Shown: positions 1 to 8,954, counted from the first letter of the stretch. The stretch is 64,000 nucleotides of DNA from Bradyrhizobium sp. B124 (GCF_038967635.1 NZ_CP152413.1:5894001-5958000); one strand, 5' to 3'. Program-made: numbers and translations. Notes: generated by a model from the letters alone, not told the origin.

Positions 1-1320
1 GCGATGGACGATGGTTGCGGCAATACCGGGAAATTGCCGGTCGAGATCGGCGATGATGCGATCCATCCAGCGATCCTTGCGCGCACGCTTCGCCTCGGGC
101 GTGAGACCTGCCCAGTTCTGAACCCGATCGAGGCCGACCACCGCTGCAAGATAAGGGCCATCGAAATTCAATCCGGAATCGATCTGATCGTAGGCGACGA
201 AGCCATACGGCGTGATTCGGTTTTCCGACTCCTCGCCCAGAATGGCGGCGGCGTCGCGAAATCCTGACAGCGTCGTGAGCCACGCTGGCAGGACGCTGGT
301 TGAGTAGTGCGCCACCCCGAAGTCGTGCGAATGCCGTTTCAGCCCGAGCGACATGGTCCATAGCGAGATTGACGGACGCCGGCCCTGGTACCGCAACAGG
401 AAGTTGGCGCGCCTGTCCTCGGGCAGCATCGTCGCCAGCACTGTGGGCGCCGCGTTGCCGAAAACGATCGGCGCCAGCTCTTCTCCAACGTCGCCGGTCT
501 TGCGCCCGCGGTGCCGCACCCCGCTGGCGCGGTTGCCGTCCAGCAGGATAGTCTCGACCTCGCGGCCGGCCTCGACCTCGCCGCCGGCTTCTCGAATGAT
601 GGCGACCAGCCGGTCGCTCAGCACCTGCGAGCCGCCGCGAATATAGTGGCCGCCCCCGGCGAGATACGACGCCTGCGGAACGGCGAAATGGATGAACGGC
701 ATCGTGTCGGGATTGTCCGTGTAGTATCCGAGGTTGGACGCCACTGCGAGCTTGACTGCCTCGTTGTCACCAAACAGCCGACCGAACACTTCGCTGACCG
801 TGCCGTGGCGGTCGCGAATCAGAGGCCACAGCCGCCACGGCAAGGTCGGCGCGTTCCAGAGCCACCAGCTGCGATCATCCTGGTGTTCGCTCATCGTGGC
901 CACGGCTTGCCGGACTGCATGGATACGATCGAAATATTGCTCAATGCCCCTGGAGGCTTCCGGAAAATGCGCCTTGCACGCGGCAAGTGCTGCTTCGAAC
1001 CCGTGCGGCATCACGAACGGTTTGTCGAATAGCGGGCTACGCACCTCATGCAGGTCGCCGACATCGACGAACGGAATATCACTGGAAAGCCCAAGCGCGC
1101 GAAGAATCGGTGCCTTGGGATCGCTGACGTCGAGACCGTCGATCTCGTGCAGCGACGCTTCGATGGCCAACGCGCCGTGACGATAGACCGTGGCGGCGCC
1201 GCCAAAACTTTCATTGCGCTCTAGCACTAAAACCTTGTGTCCGGCGCGGGCGAACAGCGCCGCCGCAGTCAAGCCGCCGAGTCCGGATCCGATCACGATG
1301 GCATCGAAGTTGCGGGGCAC
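1..1320 (-). CDS. NAD(P)/FAD-dependent oxidoreductase, phytoene-desaturase-like (3' end cut by window)
   Basis: The minus strand stays open from a GTG at 1320 to the window edge (440 codons, no stop). The start is chosen because GGGAG lies 8 bases upstream. The N-terminus reads VIGSGLGG (G11, G13, G16), the dinucleotide-binding Rossmann motif, followed by LTAAALFARAGHKVLVLERN and then a FGGAATVY stretch, the pattern of the CrtI/retinol-saturase-like FAD amine-oxidase superfamily. By family it should be a cytoplasmic or membrane-associated FAD enzyme desaturating or oxidising a hydrophobic substrate; the substrate cannot be read from sequence. No carotenoid genes are in view, so a true phytoene role is not supported. 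The C-terminus is missing because the gene continues beyond base 1. Confidence 0.85.
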   Translation of the reverse strand, partial: MPRNFDAIVIGSGLGGLTAAALFARAGHKVLVLERNESFGGAATVYRHGALAIEASLHEIDGLDVSDPKAPILRALGLSSDIPFVDVGDLHEVRSPLFDKPFVMPHGFEAALAACKAHFPEASRGIEQYFDRIHAVRQAVATMSEHQDDRSWWLWNAPTLPWRLWPLIRDRHGTVSEVFGRLFGDNEAVKLAVASNLGYYTDNPDTMPFIHFAVPQASYLAGGGHYIRGGSQVLSDRLVAIIREAGGEVEAGREVETILLDGNRASGVRHRGRKTGDVGEELAPIVFGNAAPTVLATMLPEDRRANFLLRYQGRRPSISLWTMSLGLKRHSHDFGVAHYSTSVLPAWLTTLSGFRDAAAILGEESENRITPYGFVAYDQIDSGLNFDGPYLAAVVGLDRVQNWAGLTPEAKRARKDRWMDRIIADLDRQFPGIAATIVHR

Positions 1321-1713
1321 CAACAAATCTCCCGTAAGAGTCGTTCGAGCTATCCTCGATCGTCTCGCTTGACGAGATTCCGCGCACGATAGAACGCGTA
1401 TGTCTCGGCGTCGGCGATCGACATCCGAACCGCCCGCTTCGAGAGCGAAATAGCACCAACCGTCAAGCCGACCTGCGCACTGCCCGGCAGTCGTCGGCAG
1501 AACACCAGATCAATGATGGTACATTCCAAAGGTTGCCAAACCATCGTCGCAGATTGGAGCCCCGGACACGATTGCCGGGGCTCCCGTCAACTCCTCAGCC
1601 GCCTCTGTCGAGCGGTCGGCACCCTCATCGGGCGGTTCGGCGGTGACATTGCAAATTCTTTACGACGGGGACCATTACCGCATTGAGCGACATCAAAGGT
1701 CCGGGCGGGAGCC
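1321..1713. other. Gap of about 390 bases
   Basis: No convincing gene. A 64-codon minus ORF (1350-1544) ends 29 bases before the oxidoreductase start, but it has no visible ribosome binding site and no family resemblance I can name. A perfect 10-bp hairpin sits at 1556-1584. Confidence 0.5.
1556..1584 (-). terminator. GC-rich hairpin downstream of the PAS gene
   Basis: GGAGCCCCGG (1556-1565) pairs perfectly with CCGGGGCTCC (1575-1584) over a 9-base loop. It lies about 130 bases past the stop of the minus-strand PAS gene. There is no T-run, so termination is only a possibility. Confidence 0.4.
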
Positions 1714-2379
1714 TCAACTTCCAAACTGCGACACCATCGAACTTGGGCGCGTCACCTGATCGCTCACGCCCTCGACGTGATGCAACAGGAACACGAGTCG
1801 TCCGTCGGTGTCGTGGATCGGCGTGTTGATCGGTTGCCAGTAGCGTTCCACGAAGTCTCCGGCCGGACCCTTGATGTCGTAGCGCTGGACGGACATGGCG
1901 TGGGGGCGCCCGGTCTTCGCGACGGTCTTCAGTGAATTGTAGAGATTGCTTACCCCGTCCGCAAAGGGATAGTCCGGATTGTCCGGAAAGACGTCGAACA
2001 GCGACCGCCCCAGGATGTCGTTCCGCTGTGTGAGGGTCGCCGTCGCGTAAGCGGCGTTGACGTCGACGATCACCAGGCCCGGACCCGGATCGAGCAGCAG
2101 GTACGGGTAGGGCGAATGGTCGAAGTCTGACAGAAACTGCTCCCGGATCCTCGATGCATCTACCGACCGTCTGGGTTGGCGCGCGACCGACGCGACGTCG
2201 GCGCCGACCTGTGCGGCGTCCAGCATCGCCAGTTCGCGATTCTCTCTGGCCAGAAGCCGCTCGAGCGTCGTCTTCTGGGTAGAATCCCTCGCGTCCTTCA
2301 ATAACTTACTGAAATGCGCGACATTCTGCTCGCAGATGAATCTCTTCATGTCTTGGCCTGCTGCGCATCGTTGCGACAT
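1714..2379 (-). CDS. PAS-domain protein
   Basis: The 221-residue product starts at the ATG at 2379, which has GGAG 6 bases upstream; an internal ATG at 2349 (MKRFICEQNV) is the alternative. An N-terminal helical part of about 80 residues (EQNVAHFSKLLKDA, LLARENRELAML) is followed by one PAS fold at about residues 95-210, with recognisable blocks such as DHSPYPYLLLDP, VDVNAAYATAT, ILGRSLFDVFPDNP and the late strand RYWQPINTPIHDTDGRL. There is no kinase, cyclase or DNA-binding output domain, so it is probably a soluble sensory or scaffold protein that acts with a partner. It is alone between two gaps, with no obvious operon partner. Confidence 0.8.
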   Translation of the reverse strand: MSQRCAAGQDMKRFICEQNVAHFSKLLKDARDSTQKTTLERLLARENRELAMLDAAQVGADVASVARQPRRSVDASRIREQFLSDFDHSPYPYLLLDPGPGLVIVDVNAAYATATLTQRNDILGRSLFDVFPDNPDYPFADGVSNLYNSLKTVAKTGRPHAMSVQRYDIKGPAGDFVERYWQPINTPIHDTDGRLVFLLHHVEGVSDQVTRPSSMVSQFGS

Positions 2380-2637
2380 GCCACGCTCCGCCTGAGGAGG
2401 CCCCGTGGCGAGCAGGCCGCGGGACATCGCATTCGAGGACCATCTCACCAGTCGCTTACTTGCTACGAATGAGACAAAGCCGAATTTCGGTTCGGAGGCC
2501 GATTAACGCGATGTCAGACAAAGAAAATCTGGCGCGCCACGGCCGACGAAGATGGGCACTATTGCTTCGCCGTGGCGCTATGATGCGGCGGCCGCCCAAG
2601 CGATCCGATTTGCAAATTTACGACGGTCTACGATTTC
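2380..2637. other. Gap upstream of the PAS gene
   Basis: No supported gene. An open frame on the plus strand (2460-2663) lacks a ribosome binding site and overlaps the 3' end of the next gene. TTGCAAATTTACGACGG at 2610-2626 resembles TTGCAAATTCTTTACGACGG at 1649-1668 on the other side of the PAS gene. Confidence 0.4.
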
Positions 2638-3474
2638 TCACTCCTGTGGAGACTTCCTCTTAGAGTATGCCTTTGGATCCAAGAAGGCAGCAAAAGCGTA
2701 GCAGAGACCGAAGACAATGACGAAAGGAACCGCAAGAGCCCACCCTGCTATAGGGGACAATCTCCTTGCGCGATCGACTATCGACTTCTGGATGGGCATG
2801 GCTCGGGTAAGCCAGTCAGGGGTGCCCAAATGGCGCAGCGCTTCAATTCCACCCGACAGGTGATTCTCTCGAAACTGAGCGTCGCTAAACTGTCCTGGAT
2901 TGGCCTGATACCACTCCAAGCTATGTGCAATTTCCTGCTGCAGCTCGGCGCCGTTTGGCAAGCGAGCAGCAAGGGCCAATTCCCGGCGGAAGCAGATTGC
3001 CTCGATTCTCGTCCGCAGTTCCTGCTTGTATTCGATACCGTATCGTTCCAACCTTGCGTGCGTGGCTTCATGCACAATTGTTGATGCGATCCTCTCGACG
3101 GTCGTCGCGGAGTCTGCCACGTATCGCTCGTCGAGGATACAGGCCTTGAGTGAATGCCTGTACTCGCCAAGGCCGTGGACCGTTAGGTGCACCCAAATTC
3201 GTTCAAGCACTCCGGTGATCCGGGCGTAGTCCAGCGGACTATGCTGCTTGATCAGCGACAGCGCACCTTCCACGCGCGTCAGGTCCTCCGGTGAACCCCG
3301 CCAGCTTCCGATCCAAACCCCATCAAAGTGGCGGGACGTGGATATCGCCAACTCAATTCTGTCGACGAGGCGCAGGCGAACCTGAGGCGGCTTGTGGCGT
3401 TGCTTGCGCATCCTGAACTCGGCGTTCGATCTCTGATTGATACGATACGGTACTTTCGGCCCGTTTACCGGCAC
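2638..3474 (-). CDS. Putative membrane-anchored zinc metallopeptidase (HEXXH), otherwise unknown
   Basis: 278 residues from a GTG at 3474; an ATG at 3411 (MRKQRHKP) is an alternative and neither has a strong ribosome binding site. The middle contains TIVHEATHARLE, an HEXXH zinc motif with a glutamate downstream (RIEAICFRRELALA) that could be the third ligand. Near the C-terminus IAGWALAVPFVIVFGLCYAF is a single hydrophobic helix, followed by a short charged tail. This suggests a C-terminally anchored protein with a peptidase-like domain; topology and substrate are unknown. Base composition is visibly less GC-rich than in the core genes, fitting acquired DNA. I do not recognise the family beyond the zinc motif. 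Confidence 0.6.
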   Translation of the reverse strand: MPVNGPKVPYRINQRSNAEFRMRKQRHKPPQVRLRLVDRIELAISTSRHFDGVWIGSWRGSPEDLTRVEGALSLIKQHSPLDYARITGVLERIWVHLTVHGLGEYRHSLKACILDERYVADSATTVERIASTIVHEATHARLERYGIEYKQELRTRIEAICFRRELALAARLPNGAELQQEIAHSLEWYQANPGQFSDAQFRENHLSGGIEALRHLGTPDWLTRAMPIQKSIVDRARRLSPIAGWALAVPFVIVFGLCYAFAAFLDPKAYSKRKSPQE

Positions 3475-3989
3475 GGCTAAAATTCTTAGCGGTTGCGTTA
3501 GGGATCGCTAAATGCAGAAACAGCGCAGATGAGGACGGCTAGATAAAAGCGACGGTGTCGCTCCGGGCGGTCGGGGGTCGTAAGTGTTTGTCTGCACATT
3601 GTTTTGGATGGCACTACAGCGGCACCGTATGAAGGGGCCTGGTGCCGCTCGAACCGCAAAAGCACTCAAAATCAACGCTCCGGGCGCCATCGTTCGCAGC
3701 GTAGCGTCTTGTTGCGCGTACTCGGCAGGATGTCTGGCCATGATCGCATGGGAGGCCGCTGCCGGACCAACGGTGCGCCGTCAAGGCTCGCGCTGCGCGC
3801 GACCGGCTCCGCCGGCTTACGGCCTTGACTGCGCTCCGTTGGCCCGGCTCTTTGCCGCCATGCGCTCATGGCTTGCTGTGCGCGATTGCGCTCAAGCTGC
3901 AGAGGAGGTGCGAGGTCGCAGCGCTGCAGCGTGACATGGCGTGGACTTCGGCCGTTCTGCCGATCGCCCAAGCTTGCCACAGTGGCGCC
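3475..3989. other. Gene-poor stretch of about 515 bases in the accessory segment
   Basis: Several overlapping open frames exist on both strands, but none has a start signal or recognisable domain. It may hold the upstream part of the recombinase element or decayed coding DNA; I see no named feature. Confidence 0.4.
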
Positions 3990-4220
3990 ATGGCTTCCTC
4001 CCAAGAATCGCGACGACCACACGCGCCCGCATCGCTAGACGATCTCTACGACTATGCGGCGGCGCCCAGTCGTCCTGACCGACGACGGGCGAAGCGCGAT
4101 TCGACAACGTGGATAGTGACGGACAACTGGCCGAAGGACGTGCCGGTGACCGAAGCCGAGATCGATGTCTTCGAAGCCTGGTTCGGTAATCTGTTCGACG
4201 AGTTGTTTGGAAAGGGCTAA
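3990..4220 (+). CDS. Small conserved-looking protein upstream of the recombinase
   Basis: 76 residues beginning MASSQESRRPHAP and ending in an acidic-aromatic tail (EAEIDVFEAWFGNLFDEL). It is hydrophilic, without signal or membrane segments. The stop lies 12 bases before the recombinase start, so the two are probably co-transcribed and part of one element. A longer in-frame start at 3825 exists but adds sequence without coding character. Function is not known; a helper or accessory to the recombinase is an inference from position only. Confidence 0.55.
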   Translation: MASSQESRRPHAPASLDDLYDYAAAPSRPDRRRAKRDSTTWIVTDNWPKDVPVTEAEIDVFEAWFGNLFDELFGKG

Positions 4221-4232
4221 GGGGGCATCACC

Positions 4233-5843
4233 ATGGCGGCAATAGTTCGGGCGGCTCTCTACCTCCGGGTCTCGACGGGGCGGCAGGCCGATCCCGGACC
4301 AGCGCCGCCAGGCGAAGGGCTATTGCGCGTCGCGGGGCTGGGAGATCGTATCCGACTATGTCGAGCCGGGTGCGTCCGCGACCGACGATCGGCGGCCGGA
4401 ATTCCAGCGCATGATCGACGCGGCGACGACCAAGCCGCCGGCATTCTGGTCCATAGCTTCAGCCGCTTTTTCCGCGACCAGTTCCAGCTTGAGTTCTATG
4501 TCCGCCGGCTGGCCAAGAACGGCGTGCGGCTGGTGTCGATCACCCAGGAGCTCGGCGACGATCCGATGAGCAACATGATCCGTCAGATCATGGCGCTGTT
4601 CGACGAATACCAGTCCAAGGAGAACGCCAAGCATACGTTGCGAGCGATGAAGGAGAACGCCCGGCAAGGCTTCTGGAACGGCGCGCTGCCGCCGATCGGC
4701 TACCGCGTCGTGGAAGCCGCCGAGCAGCGCGGCCACCGCACCAAGAAGACACTTGAGATCGATCTCATCCAGGCCGAGACCGTGCGGCTGATCTATCGCC
4801 TGGCGCGCGAAGGAAGCGGTTCGTCGGGTCCAATGGGCGTCAAGTCGATCGCCAAACATCTGAACGAGTCTGGCATTCGAACGCGCGATGGCGGACGCTG
4901 GGGCGTCGATGCCGTGCACAAGGTGCTGACGCGAACGACGTATATCGGCCGCCACCGCTTCAACACCAAGCATTGGAAGAGCCGCGAGCGCAAACCGGAG
5001 ACCGAGGTCGTCGAAATGGCGGTGCCGCCGATCATTGACGCCGCGGAGTTCGAGGCCGTCCAGATGCTGCTCAAAACGCGCTCCCCGGCTCTAACCGCGC
5101 CGCGCGTCGTCAGCGGCCCGACCCTCCTTACCGGCATCTGCTTTTGCGCTGCCTGCGGCGGGGCAATGACGCTGAGGACCGGAAAGAGCGGGAGATACAG
5201 GTACTACACCTGCTCGACCAAGGCCCGGCAGGGCGAGACCGGCTGCAAGGGTCGCACCGTTCCGATGGAAAAGCTCGACAGCGTGGTGGCCGAGCACATC
5301 GAGCAGCGCCTTTTGCAGCCCAAACGTCTCGAGGAAGTTCTGTCGGCCGACCTACACCGCCGGAAAGAGCGCGCGGAGCGCCGAACGGCGCATATCGCCG
5401 AATTGCGCAAGCGTGCGGCCGAGGCGGAAGCCAAGCTCAAGCGGCTTTACGATGCGATCGAAAACGGAATCGCCGACGTCTCCGACCCGATGCTCAAGGA
5501 GCGCGTGACCGAGCTGAAGTCCGTCCGAGATCAGGCCCGCGCTGACGCCGAGCGGGCCGCGGGTGCGCTGGATCGGGCTGGGCCGAGCATCACACCCCAG
5601 GCGCTCAAAACCTTCGCCAGCCAGGCCCGCAGGCGGATGCGAACCGAGGCCGGCGGCTACCGCCATGACCACCTCCGCGCGCTGGCACAGCGGGTGGAAG
5701 TGGACGCGAGAGAGATTCGCATCATGGGGTCGAAAAGCGTACTCCTGCGCACGCTTGTCGCGGCGTCGAGCGCAAAAACGGCAGGTTTTGGAGTGCCCAG
5801 TTTTGTACCGAACTGGCGCACCCGACACGATTCGAACGTGTGA
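4233..5843 (+). pseudogene. Large serine recombinase with two compensating frameshifts in the catalytic domain
   Basis: The 536-codon frame is open and preceded by AAGGGGG. It begins AALYLRVSTGRQ, where Ser14 is the expected nucleophile of serine recombinases. Residues 20-70 are then meaningless (PGPAPPGEGLL and so on), while the +1 frame over 4291-4446 gives the expected family text (IPDQRRQAKGYCASRGWEIV, then EPGASATDDRRPEFQRMIDA). From HSFSRFFRDQF onward the normal frame resumes: end of the resolvase domain, recombinase domain (about 160-300), a Cys4 zinc ribbon (CFCAACGG, then YYTCSTK and GCKG) and a C-terminal coiled coil. Two small deletions, near 4290 and 4441-4446, explain this and leave the frame open. 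It is therefore probably inactive. The last codons overlap the tRNA-Arg gene on the other strand. Confidence 0.85.
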
Positions 5844-5890
5844 CCTTTGCCTTCGGAGGGCAACGCTCTATCCAGCTGAGCTACGGGTGC
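5814..5890 (-). tRNA. tRNA-Arg (anticodon CCG)
   Basis: The complement folds as a complete cloverleaf: acceptor GCACCCG/CGGGTGC, D-arm GCTC/GAGC, anticodon stem TTGCC/GGCAA with loop CTCCGAA giving anticodon CCG, T-arm ACACG/CGTGT with loop TTCGAAT, and an encoded CCA at 5814-5816. The mature 3' end faces the recombinase, the usual geometry of an element inserted at a tRNA 3' end. Confidence 0.95.
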
Positions 5891-6019
5891 GTACCGGCCA
5901 CCATTTAGCTGATTGGCTCCGGGTCGGCAACGGCGTTGTCCGGCCGGTTGAGGGTTGTAAACTGCCTGCGCCAATATGACAGGCTGCCGGAAGCGGCCGT
6001 CTTTCGAGGGAGTTTGCCC

Positions 6020-7099
6020 ATGCGTCCGCTGGAATTCGGCTGGTATCTGCCCACGCATGGCGACACCACGGCCTATGGCCTGATGGAGGCACAGGTCGCG
6101 GGATCGCCGGAACTCTGCGACCGCGTGGTCAAGGCGGCCGAGGACGCCGGGTTCGAATATCTTCTGATCCCGGTCGGCTCGGTGTGCTGGGAGGCCTGGA
6201 TATCCGGCGCCTTCATGGCGGCGCGCTCGGCGCGGATCAAGCCGCTGATTGCGGCAAGGCCGGGCTATATCAACCCGGTGCTGATGGCCAAGATGATCTC
6301 GACCTTCGACCAGATGTCGGGCGGGCGGATCTGCATCAACCTGATCGCCGGGCAGAACGAGAGCGAGGTCGAGGCCGAAGGCGTGCGCTACGCGAAGGAG
6401 GAACGCTATGCGCTGATGGAGGAGGAGGTCTCGATCCTGAAGGCGTTGTGGACGACGCGCGGGCCGGTGAACTTCCAGGGCAAGTTTCACACGATCTCGG
6501 GCGCGCATATCCGGCCGCGTCCGCTGCAGCAGCCATTTCCAAAATTCTATCTCGGCGGCGGCTCGCGGCAAGCCTGGGAGGTGTCGGCGAAGCATTCCGA
6601 CATCCATCTGTTCTGGGGCGACCTGCCGGAGCGCATCGCGGACAACATCGCCGAGATCCGGCGGATGGCGCGGGCGCATGACCGCGAGGACGCGATCGGC
6701 TTCGGCATGCGGCTGCAGGTGATCTGCCGCGAGAACGAGGCGGATGCCTGGGAGGCGGCCGACCAGCTGGTGCGTCACGCCACCGAGCGGCAGAAGCAGG
6801 AGATGAAGACGCTCTACGTCCGCTCCGAGGCCAACCAGCGCGTGCAGCAGCTCGCGCGCGACTATGGCGATCTCCTGATGCCGCATCTGTGGACCGGGAT
6901 CACGAGGGTGCGGCCCGGTGCCGGCATTGCGGTTGTCGGTAACCCCGAGCAATGCGCCGCGACCTTGCAGGAGTTCATCGACGCCGGCTGCCACTCGTTC
7001 TGCCTGTCCGGCTATCTGCACGACGAAGAGGCCGAGCGTTTCGGCCGCCTGATCCGCCCGATCCTCGCCGCGAACAATCGCGGACGGCTCGCGGCGTGA
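6020..7099 (+). CDS. LLM-class flavin-dependent monooxygenase, alkanesulfonate-monooxygenase-like
   Basis: 359 residues from the ATG at 6020, chosen for GAGGGAG just upstream and the family-typical opening MRPLEFGWYLPTHGDT. The protein fits the bacterial luciferase-like TIM barrel: AAEDAGFEYLLIPVG, then ARPGYINPVLMAKM, TFDQMSGGRICINLIAG and FYLGGGSRQAWEVS. Such enzymes use FMNH2 from a separate reductase to oxidise a small substrate; SsuD desulfonates alkanesulfonates. No flavin reductase is adjacent, and the SsuABC-like transporter is 40 kb away, so the substrate is open. It stands alone after the tRNA. Confidence 0.85.
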   Translation: MRPLEFGWYLPTHGDTTAYGLMEAQVAGSPELCDRVVKAAEDAGFEYLLIPVGSVCWEAWISGAFMAARSARIKPLIAARPGYINPVLMAKMISTFDQMSGGRICINLIAGQNESEVEAEGVRYAKEERYALMEEEVSILKALWTTRGPVNFQGKFHTISGAHIRPRPLQQPFPKFYLGGGSRQAWEVSAKHSDIHLFWGDLPERIADNIAEIRRMARAHDREDAIGFGMRLQVICRENEADAWEAADQLVRHATERQKQEMKTLYVRSEANQRVQQLARDYGDLLMPHLWTGITRVRPGAGIAVVGNPEQCAATLQEFIDAGCHSFCLSGYLHDEEAERFGRLIRPILAANNRGRLAA

Positions 7100-7204
7100 G
7101 GTGTATCCGGAAGCTTTCCGAAAATTCATGGGTGAATCGGCGCCCGACGCGCCATGATCCAGCCGGATTGCATCGTGCCTCGCGGCATTAATGGAGACTG
7201 AACC

Positions 7205-8242
7205 ATGCATCACGGAGCCTGGCTTGCGGCGTTGACACTGCTCATCGCGACGGTTCACGCGCCGATCGCGTCGGCAACGCAGGCGCAGATCGAGCGCGAC
7301 CAGAAGCCGGTCAAGGAGATCGCCGGCGGTCGCATTGCCGTCGGCAGCGCGACCTTTCCGGTTTACCTCTCGGCCGATTGGTCCAATCCGCTGCCGGACG
7401 TCACCCGCGCGGTGCTGGTGCTGCACGGAGTGTTGCGCAACGCCGACGACTATTTCCGCGCGGCGCTGAGCGCGCAGGCCGCCGCCGGCGATGTCGGCAA
7501 GAGCACGCTGATGATCGCGCCGCAATTTTTGATCGAGCCTGATGTCGAGGCGTTCAAGCTGCCGGCGGAAGCGCTGCGCTGGAGCCTCTATGGCTGGCAG
7601 GGCGGCGAGCCCGCGGTCGCGCCCAACCCGGCGAGCTCGTTCGAGGCGCTTGATGCGATCCTGGCCAGGCTCGGCGACCGCAAGCTGTTTCCGAACCTGA
7701 AGCAGGTCGTCGTGTTCGGCCATTCCGGCGGCGGCCAGGTGGTGCAGCGCTATGCGATCGCGGTGAAGGGCGATCAGGTGCTGCTGCGCGAGGGCATCGG
7801 CGTGCGCTACGTGGTCGCCAATCCGTCCTCCTACGCCTACTTCACCAAGGAGCGGCCGGAGCCCGCGATCGCGGCGAAGTGCGAAGGCTACAACAGCTGG
7901 AAGTTCGGCATGGACGACCGTCCGCCCTATCTCGCCGAGCCGACCCCGGCCGCGTTGGAGCAGGCCTATGTCGCGCGCCGCGTGATCTATCTCCTGGGAA
8001 CGCTCGACACCAACCCCAATCATCCCGCGCTCGACAAATCCTGCATGGCGGAAGCCGAGGGGCCATATCGCTACGCGCGCGGCCACGCCTATGTCGCGGC
8101 GATGCAGGCCCGCGACAACGGCACGCCGAACCACAGCGTGTGGGATGTGCCCGGCGTCGGCCACGAGGGCGGCAAGATGCTCAACTCGCCCTGCGGCCTG
8201 ACCGCGGTGTTCGACATCCCCGGCTGCGAGGCCGCGCGCTAG
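7205..8242 (+). CDS. Exported alpha/beta hydrolase
   Basis: 345 residues, ATG at 7205 preceded by GGAGA. Residues 1-24 form a signal peptide ending near IASA. The mature part has a strand-loop VLVLHGVLRNADDY (oxyanion region) and the nucleophile elbow FGHSGGGQ with Ser174. A late histidine in PGVGHEGGKM is a good third member of the triad. Probably a periplasmic esterase or lipase-like enzyme of unknown substrate. It follows the flavin monooxygenase by about 100 bases on the same strand; co-transcription is possible but not shown. Confidence 0.8.
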   Translation: MHHGAWLAALTLLIATVHAPIASATQAQIERDQKPVKEIAGGRIAVGSATFPVYLSADWSNPLPDVTRAVLVLHGVLRNADDYFRAALSAQAAAGDVGKSTLMIAPQFLIEPDVEAFKLPAEALRWSLYGWQGGEPAVAPNPASSFEALDAILARLGDRKLFPNLKQVVVFGHSGGGQVVQRYAIAVKGDQVLLREGIGVRYVVANPSSYAYFTKERPEPAIAAKCEGYNSWKFGMDDRPPYLAEPTPAALEQAYVARRVIYLLGTLDTNPNHPALDKSCMAEAEGPYRYARGHAYVAAMQARDNGTPNHSVWDVPGVGHEGGKMLNSPCGLTAVFDIPGCEAAR

Positions 8243-8280
8243 AGTTTGCGCGAAAGCCCGCCGATCGCGATGTGGTCGCC

Positions 8281-8685
8281 TTACGCCGGTACGATCACCT
8301 TGCCGATCGGCCACAGCGCGATGCCGGCAAGCTTGAGATGCGCCCAGGCGAAGGGGATGCCGATAATGGTCACCGCGAGCAGGATCGCGGTGATCACATG
8401 GCCGATCGCAAGCCACCAGCCGGCCAGGATGAACCAGATCAGATTGCCGATCACGCCGAGCGGTCCGGTTCCGATATCGGACATGCCGGTGACCTCATCG
8501 CGCCGCACCGCGCGCGAGCCGAACGGCAGCAGCGTGTAGACCGCGATGTTGAAGGCGGCGCGCGCCCACGGCAGCCCGATGATGGTGACAGCCATGATGA
8601 CAGCGGCGATCAGCCAGCCGAACGCCATCCAGGCGCCGCCGATCAGGATCCAGAGGATGTTCAGGAGGATAGACACAGGCTGCAT
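8281..8685 (-). CDS. YccF-family inner membrane protein
   Basis: 134 residues from the ATG at 8685, which has AGGTG 7 bases upstream; upstream in-frame codons lack this. Two copies of a related hydrophobic module are visible (ILWILIGGAWMAFGWLIAAV with TIIGLPWARAAFNIA, and IWFILAGWWLAIGHVITAIL with TIIGIPFAWAHLKLA), the twin-repeat layout of YccF/DUF307 proteins, with about four membrane segments. Function in the family is poorly defined. It is convergent with the hydrolase gene. Confidence 0.85.
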   Translation of the reverse strand: MQPVSILLNILWILIGGAWMAFGWLIAAVIMAVTIIGLPWARAAFNIAVYTLLPFGSRAVRRDEVTGMSDIGTGPLGVIGNLIWFILAGWWLAIGHVITAILLAVTIIGIPFAWAHLKLAGIALWPIGKVIVPA

Positions 8686-8798
8686 GGCTGACACCTTCGC
8701 GCCGCTTCGGACGCCCCCAATATAGGCTGATATCGGGCGTGGCGGTAGGTGCGGCGCGAAAGCGCACTCGCCGCGTTGCATCTCTTTTGATCGCGACT

Positions 8799-8897
8799 AG
8801 AGTTTCGGTTCTGATTGAATCAGAACCGAAGCTCTAGATTCTTGTTTTGATGCGTTTTCTTCACGCGAACCGGGCCCACTTCGCTCGAAAACGCTCT
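8799..8897 (+). repeat. Dispersed repeat family R1, copy A
   Basis: A near-perfect palindrome (8799-8835, core TTCGGTTCTGATT / AATCAGAACCGAA) is followed by a conserved 60-base tail containing TTTTCTTCACGCGAACCGG and ending CGAAAACGCTCT. The same unit recurs at 38851-38950 and, tail only and inverted, at 39737-39796. Confidence 0.85.
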
Positions 8898-8954
8898 AAG
8901 CTCGCGCGGCTGTGCAGGACGATGAGAAGCCTGCATCGGAAAGGGAGAGCAACA

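Noticed and set aside
1350..1544. 64-codon frame before the FAD oxidoreductase
   Set aside because: No start signal or homolog that I recognise; kept only as a note in the gap description.
2460..2663. 67-codon frame between the PAS and HEXXH genes
   Set aside because: No ribosome binding site, basic low-complexity content, overlaps the next gene.
5657..8416. 919-codon open frame on the minus strand
   Set aside because: It is antisense to the flavin monooxygenase and hydrolase genes, crosses the tRNA and reads low-complexity Arg/Ala/His-rich text; it is an effect of high GC and third-position bias.
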